Shown: in pieces, positions 31,119 through 42,100 of the stretch | Layout of the letters: each line of letters starts with the position of its first letter | Numbering within the stretch: the first letter of the stretch is position 1 | Origin: Aspidapion aeneum | Lineage: Eukaryota > Arthropoda > Insecta > Coleoptera > Brentidae | Direction of reading: 5' to 3' | NCBI GenBank assembly: GCA_963576565.1 | Contig: OY755038.1 | Location: 202,465,013-202,529,012, forward strand | Length of the DNA: 64,000 nucleotides | Notes under the pieces: model-generated | What the model was told of the DNA's origin: nothing | The model's input: the letters and a program-made list of their open reading frames with translations, nothing else | Databases searched by the model: none | Translations under genes and position numbers: made by a program

Positions 31119-31434
31119 TATGTAAAGTGATGAGCTCAGAGAAAATAAATAAATGCATTTATATAAGTAATACATATTTACATAAAATAATCCTCCAAAA
31201 AATAAAACCTTTTATATGTTGAAAATTTTGTAAACATTTTTGACATGTTTTACATTTTTTTACATCTCTGACCTTTTTTTACATTTTTGACAATTTTTGA
31301 CATTTTGAAAAATTTTTTGACATCTTAAATATTTTTTTGTTTTTTGAAATTTTTTAACATTTTTAAAATGTTTTTTGATATTTTTGGCATTTTTTTGATT
31401 TTTTTACCGTTAAAGTATTGTCTCTCTATTGTAC

Positions 31435-31605
31435 GGGTGAGCCTATTGTACTTCAAGTACAAGACTTGGGGAAAATCAAGTACTTTCATAATGTACTTGG
31501 TACTTGAAGTACATTTGAAAAGAAAATGTACTTAGTACTTTTACAAATCTTAATGTACTTGGTACTTGTACTTGAAGTACATTTATAAAGTACTTGTGAC
31601 AGCTC
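31435..31605. repeat. AAGTAC/GTACTT-rich segment
   Basis: At least ten interspersed GTACTT or AAGTAC words in about 170 bp, many arranged as GTACTTGAAGTAC palindromes. Probably a decayed transposon of a type common in insects; the family is not identified. Confidence 0.6.
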
Positions 31606-31920
31606 TGCCTACTATATATTTTTTCAACAGTATATATAGTATGCAGCTCCGAAATATAGTACAATACTAAATAATACAGTTGGCAACCCTAGGTGAGCCA
31701 CTGTGTGGCATATGCATGCATGTCTGGTTTGCCACCTTTGCTATAGGCATTAAAATGGCTTCTTCTTACTGAGTTATAATCATATCTCTGGTTTTAATAA
31801 TTAGTGTACTGTGGTTTTAATTTTAAAAAGCCAAAACCTTTAGAAATATAAATAATAACAATTTCTTTATTTAACAAAATTTTCTAAACAATAAAATTGA
31901 AATAAAATTGTTTACATGAT

Positions 31921-32112
31921 TTACTTGTGCTGCTGCTGTTCCTGTTGTGTTCTTAGAAGTTCTTCTTCTTTTAATCTCTGATTAAATCTTTCTTTGCGTT
32001 TTTTAGACTTTTCAAAGTTTTTCCTTTGTCTTGCCACTCTTTCTTCTTTTAAACATTTACCCATTTTAGAGTCTTCTGGGTTACATTTTCCAAAGAATTT
32101 GGTAAATGGATG
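31921..32112 (-). CDS. CMC2: CMC2-like last exon
   Basis: 192 bp, [10 protein letters not shown]...QQQQHK-stop (TAA). Acceptor TATTTTAG. Confidence 0.93.
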   Translation of the reverse strand, partial: HPFTKFFGKCNPEDSKMGKCLKEERVARQRKNFEKSKKRKERFNQRLKEEELLRTQQEQQQHK

Positions 32113-33522
32113 CTAAAATATCAAACAAAAGACATGAATACATGGGAAGGGGAAGTGCTATTGCAAATCAAAAATCCCAAAATGCAAAAATACTTCTTGA
32201 CTATACATATTATTTCTTAAAGGCTATCTATGTCTTACAGACACTTTCTTACTAAGCCTTACAGAGCTTCATAAGGCTGATCAATAATCAATAGCACAAA
32301 TTTTTTACAGGTCCTTATGTAACTGACAACCAAAAAAGGAAAAACACCTAATTTTTAATGATTTTTATAAATCCTGATTGGTCCTAGGATGGCCATGGCG
32401 AGATTTTTGTACAGGTCCTTATGTCTTAATCAGTCTGTCAGCCAAGATTTTTTACCCCCCCTCATAATGCATTTTCAAGAAAAAACACATTAAAATAACA
32501 TTGAGTGTAACACAAGGCCAAGGGGTGAACAGCTAACCCAAAATGGGTACACCAATTGTGAAAATCCACAATCTTTTGCTAAGATTGTGAGGGATTGTGT
32601 AAAGATTGTGGCAAGATTGTGAGGGATTGTGGAGGACTGTGCAACAGCGTAGCATGCCTGCTGCGTACCTGAAGGGGGGGCCATCCAATCAAAAATTCTG
32701 GCAACCAAAAAAAAAAAAAACAAAACAAAGGTCATCATGTCTATAGTTTCCTTGGCCACCCTCTTAATTCACTATTACCGGCCCGGCTACTTAATAACCG
32801 AGGGCTGAACAGCTAACCCAAAATGTGTACACTGATTGTGAAAATCCACAATCTTTTGCTCAGATTGTGGAAAGATTATGAGGGATTGTGGAAAGATTGT
32901 GAGGGATTGTGGAGGACTGTGCAGCGCTGTATTTACCGTTACCGGCCCTGCTACTTAATAACCGAGGGGTGACCAGCTAACCCCAAAATGTGTATGCCGA
33001 TTGTGAAAATCCACAATCTTTTGCTAAGATTGTGAGGGATTGTAGTAAGATTGTGAGGGATTGTGGTAAGATTGTGGGTGATTGGGAGGGATTGTGTAAA
33101 GATTGTGAAGGATTGTGAACAGATTGTGAGAAATGTGTACACCGATTGTGAGAGCTGTTCACCCCTCGCACAAGGCCAAACCCCCCCCACTCCTTAAGTG
33201 TTACATAATTTAAAGATAGGCCCTTAATGCAAGCTTACATGTTCCTCAAGCTCAGAATAAAATTTAACAGTTTCTTCTCGAGTCTGTTTCTCACTATGCA
33301 ACTTTTCATTGAAATGCATGCATCTTTTGCAACTTTCTCTATTTCTCTTAAATGCCATCATCTGAGAGAGAGAGAACATGCATCAAACCAAAGTTGTATA
33401 AGTTTAATGCATAATCAGAACAAATAAGAATCAACACTTACATCTTGATGGCACTGATGCAGCAATCTGATTAACTCATTGCACGGCTCTGTGTGTAAAT
33501 GGGGAGACAAATCTGTGTGCAT
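31921..33522 (-). CDS. CMC2: COX assembly mitochondrial protein 2 homolog (CMC2-like)
   Basis: Two certain exons on the minus strand, 33442-33522 and 31921-32112, join in phase 0 to a 90-residue protein. Start [15 protein letters not shown] is the diagnostic CMC2 N-terminus. Twin CX9C motif: C14-X9-C24 in exon 1 and C37-X9-C47 ([11 protein letters not shown]) in the last exon; KFFGKCN precedes the latter as in human CMC2. The C-terminus is Lys/Glu/Gln-rich and helical. CMC2 is an intermembrane-space protein needed for cytochrome c oxidase biogenesis, imported by the Mia40 disulphide relay. A 123-bp cassette (33239-33361) between the two exons could add 41 residues. The intron holds two nested transposons. 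Confidence 0.93.
32440..33219. mobile_element. Old copy of the GTCCTTAAATTACGTAACGC MITE, split by another insertion
   Basis: Left half (about 32455-32519) and right half (33178-33219, CTCCTTAAGTGTTACATAATTT) match the MITE at 1157-1323. It is split by the element at 32520-33168, whose target duplication lies in it. Confidence 0.7.
32520..33168. mobile_element. Mutator-like MITE carrying GATTGTG tandem repeats, copy 1
   Basis: Ends are AGGGGTGAACAGCT and AGCTGTTCACCCCTCG, inverted repeats. Flanked by 9-bp CACAAGGCC (32511-32519 and 33169-33177). Inside are three left-end-like modules (32520, 32800, 32965), each continuing AACCCAAAATGTGTAC...ATTGTGAAAATCCACAATCTTTTGCT, then variable runs of GATTGTGAGG / GATTGTGGTAA units. 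A non-repeat segment (32640-32760) is shared with copy 2. No coding capacity: the repeat-derived frames (SQSLTI, HNLTTIP) are by-products. Confidence 0.8.
33239..33361 (-). CDS. Possible CMC2-like cassette exon
   Basis: On the minus strand: acceptor CTCTCTCTCTCAG, 123 bp open in phase 0, donor CAT|GTAAGC. It encodes 41 residues beginning [20 protein letters not shown] and ending FYSELEEH, rich in charge and with a CXXC pair. It lies between the two CMC2 exons, both of which also break at phase 0, so it can be included or skipped without changing the frame. Known CMC2 proteins lack such an insert, so this may be an alternative exon, a start of an alternative transcript (it begins with two ATGs), or an unrelated small ORF. 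Function unknown. Confidence 0.5.
33442..33522 (-). CDS. CMC2: CMC2-like first coding exon
   Basis: 81 bp, 27 residues from [11 protein letters not shown] to CHQD, then donor GTAAGT. Contains the first CX9C pair. No upstream in-frame ATG. Confidence 0.94.
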
Positions 33523-34279
33523 TTTTATAACGCAAATCCGTATAAACTGTGATGGAAGTCAGATTCTTTGGAAAATGTAGTTTTTTTTTTGACAATTTTT
33601 TTGATAATTATTACAAAATTTTGACAAAATGAACTTAAAAAATGCCTTAGAATTAGGTTAGATGAGATTAGTAAAAAAATAATAACAAACGAGAAGTTAG
33701 CAATAGTTGACTCTTGATTTCGTAGAACCCTGTTCTTGAGTATGCTCACGTTTTTACAAAATTAAAAAATTTTGAACAAAACAATTTACGCGGACTTATC
33801 CCGAGTTTGTTTTGTAGGGAATATAAGGAACTTGAGGTACGTCCAAACCAAACAACTTTTGTTGCTAGGGTTGCCAGACGTCCCGTATTTATTTTGCGGG
33901 ATTGTCCCGGGCAAGGTATTAACTAACGGAACACCATTTTGCATTTTATCTCACATAAATTGTTCTATTTCATCAATTCAACTTCAACACAAAAAATAAT
34001 AAAACTATTTTTAACATCCGTTTGTGTAAAAATGCATATCACTCTGGCATCATTCTTAAAGGTGCGTTAGTAACTATCTTTTCAAGATAGTTACTAAAGT
34101 ATGGCAGACCGGTACAGGGGGGCTATTTTCTTATATAGTGTGGTATGTTGTTTCTCACTTATACAAATGCATTAAAAAATGGCGTAAAATGTGCACAATA
34201 AAAAACAGCTAAAGGCGGGCAAGATTTTTTTTCTACGAGTAACCGCAGAGAAGCTGTAGCACTTTTTTTCTTGCACATT
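33523..34279. other. CMC2 5' flank and spacer
   Basis: Non-coding. A perfect 14-bp-arm hairpin TTAGTAACTATCTT...AAGATAGTTACTAA lies at 34066-34096. No promoter element recognised. Confidence 0.4.
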
Positions 34280-34494
34280 TAGCGCCGGTACACACACGCG
34301 TTTTTTCCTCCATTGCAGGACATGTCGCTTTTTTTGCGGTGACAACAAGCCAAACTTGTGTACGATTTTTTTACCAACAATGTACTGACAGTCGCACTTG
34401 CGTGTGTGGTGCCTCAACTGTGTGTATTGCGTCATTTATTTTATAGTATTGCGGTACCGCTGCGGCGGAAAAACGCGGGTGTGTACCGGCGCTT
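34280..34494. mobile_element. MITE, TIR AGCGCCGGTACACAC(A/C)CGCG
   Basis: Inverted ends of about 30 bp (AGCGCCGGTACACACACGCG and the complement of CGCGGGTGTGTACCGGCGCT), GC-rich against an AT-rich background. Interior has GCGGTGACAACAAGCC. Target duplication not resolved. Confidence 0.7.
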
Positions 34495-35039
34495 ATTAAA
34501 AAAAAATTACCATATAGACGTGTTTTTTGTCAAATACGGTTTTTCCCTTAGCAACTAAAATACCGAGCAAAATACATTTTGTCATACAACGCTTTCATGA
34601 TTATGTGGATGGTTTATGTTTTTTATAATTTTATATTTTTTTTCGCACACTCGAAAAATTATTTATTTGTTTCAGAAAGGTGCGCAAATTAGTTTTCCCA
34701 TAGGTACTTAAAGCTTATGCGAACTCTGATTCCCTCGTTCGTCTCACTGCTTTTGCGTACTGGAACATTGACTGGAACTAGAACACATACATTTTGTGCA
34801 CTGATTAGGAATTTTGCACTTTATTTATTTATTTATTTATTTACGAGCGCACAGTTGAATTTTGCGCATTGAAACTAATTGTATAATAACCGTATTATTT
34901 TACATTTGTACTTTTTTAAGACATTCGTCAAATAGTGCTTGCTGTATATGCTGAAATCAAATATTTCTCTACGATTATTTTCTTGCTTAAAAGTTGCAAT
35001 GAAATAAGCTTGTAGGTAAAGATTATTTTAGTATTAGCT
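34495..35039. other. Spacer between CMC2 and Pgpep1
   Basis: AT-rich with a short ATTT run (34822-34843). Nothing coding recognised. Confidence 0.35.
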
Positions 35040-35775
35040 CACACATATACTATACTATAGTAGTGTGAGCTATGGTGATCCTAATTTTTTCAAGAAAAAA
35101 AAAGTTGCTCTGATTTCAAAAATTTTTATATATCTTTGCGTTTCAGATGATTTTGAAACTTTTTTGTCGCGCCGTCTGTCTGTCTGTCTGTATGTCTGTC
35201 TGTAACGACCAACGCGCATAACTCAAAAACCGCTAGGCCGATTTTAATGAAATTTGGTACCTAGGCTGGGTCTTGGGTCGAGATGGTCCCATTTAAAAAT
35301 GAACAAAATCCACCGAACACAAGCCAAATAAAAGGGTGGGGGAAGATTTCAAAAATTAGAGTTTATGTGAAAATATGGCGTGTGTGATATCAAACGAAAG
35401 GTAATTGAGTATGGAGTTAAACAAAATACATTTTAGATTTTTTTTCTTCAAAAAGGGTGGGGGTAGATTTAAAAAATTAGAGTTTACGTGAAAATATGGC
35501 GTGTGTGATATCAAACGAAAGGTAATTAAGTCCGGAGTTAAACAAAATACATTTTAATTTTGTTTTTTTAAGGGGGGTAGATTTCAAAAATTTGAGTTAA
35601 GTCAAAACATGGCTTGTGTGGTATCAAACAAGAGGTAATTTAGTCTGGAGTTGAATAACATATATTTCAGGTTTTAGTTTTATTAGCTCGCACGTACACT
35701 ATAACTATTGTACCTAGTGTGAGCGTAGGGGCCCATATATTGGCAGAGTATCTTTACTTATGTATATAAATATTT
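35040..35775 (+). mobile_element. Helentron/DINE-like non-autonomous repeat, copy 2
   Basis: Inverted relative of 150-910, starting with the hairpin AGCTCACACATATACTATAC...GTGTGAGCT, then CTGT microsatellite, GCCGATTTTAATGAAATTTGG block, three tandem units of about 115 bp, and a terminal hairpin at about 35684-35725. No coding capacity. Confidence 0.65.
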
Positions 35776-35970
35776 GTTGTCTAAGATTATTACCTAACAT
35801 AGTAAACACTTCGTAAATATTAGTATCCAAAATCTTATTAAAACCACGAAAGTAATAACAATAAACAATAATTAATATCTTTTTTATTGTCTTGAAGCAT
35901 TAAATATAAAAAAATATATATAATTCCTAAAATGTTTACTATCCTATACTTAACAAAATTGTGAACGATT

Positions 35971-36199
35971 TTAAAATCCAGCTGCAGCTCTGCCATTTTT
36001 GTAAATTTTTTCGGGAAATGCGACGCACTTCTTCAGTTCCCGGATGTTCAATATCTCCATGGAGCAGCGAATAATTTCTTCGAGAACCTCAGCCAACTCC
36101 TTTGCAGAGTAAGGCTTATCCAATGGTGGTACGTGGATAAAAAGTGATTTGTTTTTGTCGATAGTTAAAGATTGGTAATAGATGTATTCACATAAGTAT
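35971..36199 (-). CDS. Pgpep1: Pgpep1 exon 3 (last)
   Basis: 229 bp. Completes Arg140 and supplies Cys143 and His162, then the C-terminal helix (YSAKELAEVLEEIIRCSMEI) and a tail ending RAAAGF-stop. Acceptor TCTTTTTAG. Confidence 0.95.
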
Positions 36200-39100
36200 C
36201 TAAAAAGACATAATAAATTAATATATTTTATTAGCAAAATCTCTATTTGCCGCATACAAGCATACGCATTTGATCGCTTTTTATTAAACGAACTCAAATA
36301 AAATAACTGATTTTTAAAGTCACGTATTGGGCGCACTGTTTGACTTGCTTTTATCAAGGGAAACTCGTACTTGACACCAAAGCATGTGCGTTTGGGCGGC
36401 TTTTCTTAGGGCGATTATTTATGGCCATCGACTTTTATTTAATTTACTTAATTTATTTAATTTATTTAATTTATTTAATTTATTTAATTTATTTAATTTA
36501 TTTAATTTATTTAATTTATTTAATTTATTTAATTTATTTAATTTATTTAATTTATTTAATTTATTTAATTTATTTAATTTATTTAATTTATTTAATTTAT
36601 TTAATTTATTTAATTTATTTAATTTATTTAATTTATTTAATTTATTTAATTTATTTAATTTATTTAATTTATTTAATTTATTTAATTTATTTAATTTATT
36701 TAATTTATTTAATTTATTTAATTTATTTAATTTATTTAATTTATTTAATTTATTTAATGTATTTAATGTATTTAATTTATTTAATTTATTTAATTTATTT
36801 AATTTATTTAATTTATTTAATTTATTTAATTTATTTAATTTATTTAATTTATTTAATTTATTTAATTTATTTAATTTATTTAATTTATTTAATTTATTTA
36901 ATTTATTTAATTTATTTAATTTATTTAATTTATTAAATGTATTTAATTTATTTAATTTATTTAATTTGTTTAATTTGTTTAATTTGTTTAATTTATTTAA
37001 TTTATTTAATTTATTTAATTTATTTAATTTATTTAATTTATTTAATTTATTTAATTTATTTAATTTATTTAATTTATTTAATTTATTTAATTTATTTAAT
37101 TTATTTAATTTATTTAATTTATTTAATTTATTTAATTTATTTAATTTATTTAATTTATTTAATTTATTTAATTTATTTAATTTATTTAATTTATTTAATT
37201 TATTTAATTTATTTAATTTATTTAATTTATTTAATTTATTTAATTTATTTAATTTATTTAATTTATTTAATTTATTTAATTTATTTAATTTATTTAATTT
37301 ATTTAATTTATTTAATTTATTTAATTTATTTAATTTATTTAATTTATTTAATTTATTTAATTTATTTAATTTATTTAAATTATTTAATTTAGAACAAGAT
37401 ACATTCTAAGTTTTGTTGAACTTAAACTAAAACCTTTAAATCAATTGTCAGTTAACAAATATAAGATTTGGAGAACATTTTGCAGTTTTTTATTTTGGTA
37501 AGTTAAAGTTTTTAATTTAATATTTTGGATCTTGTTTGTTTTATAGGTCATAAGAAAAGTCTTGTAAAAATTTGTAAATTGCATCAGAGTTTTATTTTGT
37601 ATTCATTAAAATTTGTAACGTTTTTAGAACTGTTTTATATTTATTTTATACACACAAGAGATCTACTACGGTGCCGTCGTTTAAGAGTTTGATTTAAAAC
37701 AAAATCGTGCCCGACAATAGTTAGTTATAACACATTATCTCGCTAAAACAAACAGTTTAAGTAAAATTAAGAATACATTAAGCTATCTAAATTTATATAA
37801 ATATCATCTGTGTAAAATCTCACCTTCCTGGGTCATAAGATAATACAGCCCGAAACTTAGCAGACTCGTTAACTTGAAAGCATATTTTCTGAACATCCAG
37901 TCCAGTTGTGATACAGGTTCCAGCAGAGCAAACTTGATCCTGTTTTTTTGGGCATTCGTTTAATGTATCTAGCCTTTCGTAACCAGAACCATGTGCCTTC
38001 GACTCTATTGTGATAGCATTTGATAAACTTGAAACTCCAACGTGAATTACAAGCTACAAATTTATTGTGTTTTATGACAATTTAAAGTTTTGTAACGAAT
38101 CTACATACAGGGTGTCCCAAAAATATACCGACAAAGTGTAAAAGGTGGTAGGGGCCATCAAAACAAACATTTTTTTCCAGTAAACATATGTCCGCAAATG
38201 AGCCGTTTGGGCTCTAGAGCCAAAAAACTGCTTTTGGTACTTTTATTTTCCGCATTAATTGAATCGCTGTTTACAATGAAAAATTATTGTAAACAATAAT
38301 TCGGTTGTTAATAGACAAAATAATGGCTAAACTGCACTGTCAACAGCGACTCAATTAATGCGCAAAATAAAAGTACCAAAAACAGTTTTTTTGATCTAGA
38401 GCCCATACGGCTCATTTGGAGACATATGTTTACTGGAGACAAAATGTTTGTTTCAATAGCTCCTACCACCCCTTACAGTTTGGCGGTAGATTTTAGGGAC
38501 ACCCTGTATATTGTCTCTTATGACAATTTGAAAAAGGAGTTATCTCCAGTAGTATACGCGTAATTTATCTATAGCAAAACTAGATGTGAAAAATCTTATT
38601 TAAAAAAAGTTTATTTTGAACCTACCAAATATGTTTTTGCTTATTTTGGGCATTTTAATTAAACCATTGTTAAAGGAGAAGAAACGAAAAGTCCTGCTTA
38701 CTTCACAAATATTTTATTGTCTAATCACGACGCGTTTCGGTTTTTAAAAAACCATTATCAAGTGGTCTGGTAGGCAGTTAAGTTAATCATCTTTGAAACA
38801 AATGAAAAACTGGAACAAACAAAAATAAAAAATTAAAAAACATTTAAAACAGTCTAAAACAACATACAGATTAAAAATCAGTCAAACGGACATAAACACG
38901 TAATTTTTATAAAATACAATTAATTGACATTATTTTTGTGTGTTCCAGTTTTTCATTTGTTTCAAAGATGATTCTTAACTGTCTACCAGACCCAGTGGCG
39001 TATATAAGGGGGGGGCTGGGGGGCCCGCCCCCCCCCCCCGAAGCTAAGATTTTTTTAGCTGTTTTCTACATATTTCATGAATACAAACATAAAATAGCAT

Positions 39101-42100
39101 AAAATACGGCCTCATGAGGGCTCGGCCCCCCCCCCCCCGAAACTGTCTCGGGCCCCCTCCGAAACTTTTTTCTATATACGCCACTGACCAGACCACTTGA
39201 TAATGGTTTTTTAAAAACCGAAACGCGTGGTGATTAGACAATAAAATATTTGTGAAGTAAGCAGGACTTTTCGTTTCTTCTCCTTTAACAATGGTTCAAG
39301 GACTTCACACTGGAGAAATCTACAATTAATTTTAATTAAACTTTTATTATTAGAAATAAGCAAAGCGGAAATAAAGAGAGCATTCAAGAAAATGAAAAAT
39401 AACAAATCACGTGGAAAAGACAGAGTAGCGGCAAACTTGCTCAAGTACGGTGGTAAAACTGACACAAAAAAGGCGAGCAGATCTAAAAAAGACCTATAAC
39501 ACTCATCAATGTAATTTATAAGGTTTTTGACGGATATATCAATCAAAATAACAAGCAGGCTTCAGAAATGGTTTCAGTACAGTTGACCACCTATTAACTA
39601 TGAAAATTCTAATAGAACGAGCCAACGAATAAAACATTCCACTATACATATATTGCGTTTATAGACTTTGAAAAAGATTTCGAAAACATGGAGCACTGAG
39701 CAGTCAAAGCGTATTTAATTAATAGCCGAATAGATCACAGGTTTAAGAGCCAATATATATATATATATATAGCGAAGTAACAACATCAATCAAAATCGAA
39801 GAAGGAACCAAACCAGCAATCCGCATAAGAAGATGTGTCAGACAGGGTGACACAATATCCCCTAAACTATTTAACCAGGCACTAGAAGATGTTTTTAAAC
39901 CTTAGATTGGGAAGAAATAGGCATTAAAGTAAACGGACAATACTTGAACCACCTAAGATATAGATAAGATAAGAAAGAATAATTCATAAAAATGCTGGAA
40001 GAACTCGATACAGAAGCTAAAAATATAACCTATATTTTTGAGTATGAACTACACTAAAACTACACTAAAACTAAAATCATAACAAACACAGATGAAGATA
40101 TCACGATCAAAATAAACCTTAGAGCAATAAAATATTTTTATTACTCTAAGAAATAAACCTAGAGAAAATGGAACAAGTAGAGAAATACATATATCTGGGA
40201 CAATGTATTAAACTAAAAAAATAAATCCAAACAGCTGAAATCAAGAGACGAGTGAGATTGGTCGGGGCAGCATTCGGTAAATTAAGATAAATATTAAAAT
40301 ATAAAAAATATCCTCAGGTCCTCAAAACGAAAGTGTATAACCAATGTATCCTTCTTGTACTTACATATGGATCCCAGACCTGGACACTTACAAAATCAAA
40401 CATGACAAATGTTACATGTAATGCTAATAGATAGAAAAAGGAATGATTGGATAAGAAATAAAAAATAAAAACAAAGGATGTCAGAAGAGAATAAGTGGCA
40501 AAATTAAAATAAAAATTTGCCGGTCATAATATCAGACAGATAGACGATCGATGGAACAAATGTATTATAAAATAGAGACCTTGGGAAATTAAAAGAAATA
40601 GAGAAACCCCAAATGAGATGTGCAGACGATTTGAAAAAACATGTGGGAACTAGATGGATGAACACGGCGACACACAGAGAAGAGTGAAAGATATTAGAAA
40701 AGGCCTATGTCCAAAGTTGGATCGAAGAAGGCTAAATAGAAATATAGAGATTTAAACTTTTTTTAAATTATTTGAAATAGGTATTAGTCTTCCATTTTCA
40801 ATAATGGCCTGCTTTTTTTCCAAATTATGCAAGGAGAATGAATTTTCAAGTACCCGGCAGCACTAATTTATTCTTCCCAACGACTTAACGAGTAACCAAA
40901 ACAAAAAACGGTAGCAAGCGTCTTAGTAGATAAAGTCGCGACGCGCCCACGCTTTTGAGCTGTAAAATTCACGAGTCGTTAAATACCGAGATGAATTCCA
41001 TCAAAGAAGCATGCGCCAAAATTAACGTCAAAATATCTAATTTAAATTATTGGCGCGAATACCGTGATTCGCGCGAGATCGAAGAGCTTAACGTATAATA
41101 AAAAATTCAAGGTATAAAATAATGGTCAATTCTAATTTTTAGGTATGATTTTATGTCGGTACCGGGTGGTTTTTTATAACCGGAGCACTCAGCAACTTTA
41201 TCATTGAAAATAAATTGAGATTTTTTGGTTAATTATGACAACTTTAAAAGCCAACATAATTTTTTTCTATCCGTCACCATGTACACGGTGTCCCAAATTC
41301 GATGTTTTTGGGGGGGTTCGGGTATTACTAGAGGGGCTAAAAAAAAATGATCCCCCCTTGCGACACTCAAATTTCAAAAGAAGCTTAAAGGTGAAAATCG
41401 CATTTTGATATAGCAAGCCGTTTTTAAACTACGGGGTGTTTTTAAAAAGTCTGCATTTTGGGAAGGGGTCTATAACTTGTTTATTTATTAATATTTTTTA
41501 TTTCTGTGAAAACATTCTTAAGACACTTTTTTAAGAGGAATTCAACTGTTAAATTAAATTTCATTTGTCACGTTTAGTTTTTGAGATATCACATAAAATT
41601 AATTTTTCTTTATGGGAGGATCCCTTCATTTCTTTATATTTTTGTATTTTTTTTTTATTTTTACCACATATTTTAGTTTGCTTAATGGGTTTAAAATATT
41701 TTAATATTATAAAATTATAAAAATAATAAAGAGGTGATTAAAAAATAAAAATAAAGAAAACAATAAAAAAATAAAAAAATTGAGTTTGATACATCATTTT
41801 AAAGGAAATTTTAAGCTGCTTTTAAAAATCGAATAAAAAAAGAGTTATTCTGTAAGAAAAATAACAACTTTATGCAATATTTTAAAAACCAAAAGAGATA
41901 AATAAAAACCGTTTACATCTGTCAATTCTTCAAGAAAAGATCTATAAGAAAGCTATTTACACAAAAACAAAATTTTCATAAACAAAAAAGTTATAGACCC
42001 CCTCCCAAAATGCAGACAAAAACACTCCGTAGCTTAAAAACGGCTTGCTATATCTAAATGTGGTTTTCACCTTTAGGCTTCTCTTGAAATTTGAGCGTCG

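Noticed and set aside
32951..33190. Frames with SQSLTI/HNLTTIP repeats here and at 47680-47978
   Set aside because: Translations of the GATTGTG tandem repeat; frames and lengths differ between copies.
36340..37409. Long open frames of Leu-Ile-Tyr and Asn-Leu-Phe repeats (up to 341 codons)
   Set aside because: They come only from a 9-bp minisatellite without stop words in two frames; no coding signature outside the repeat.
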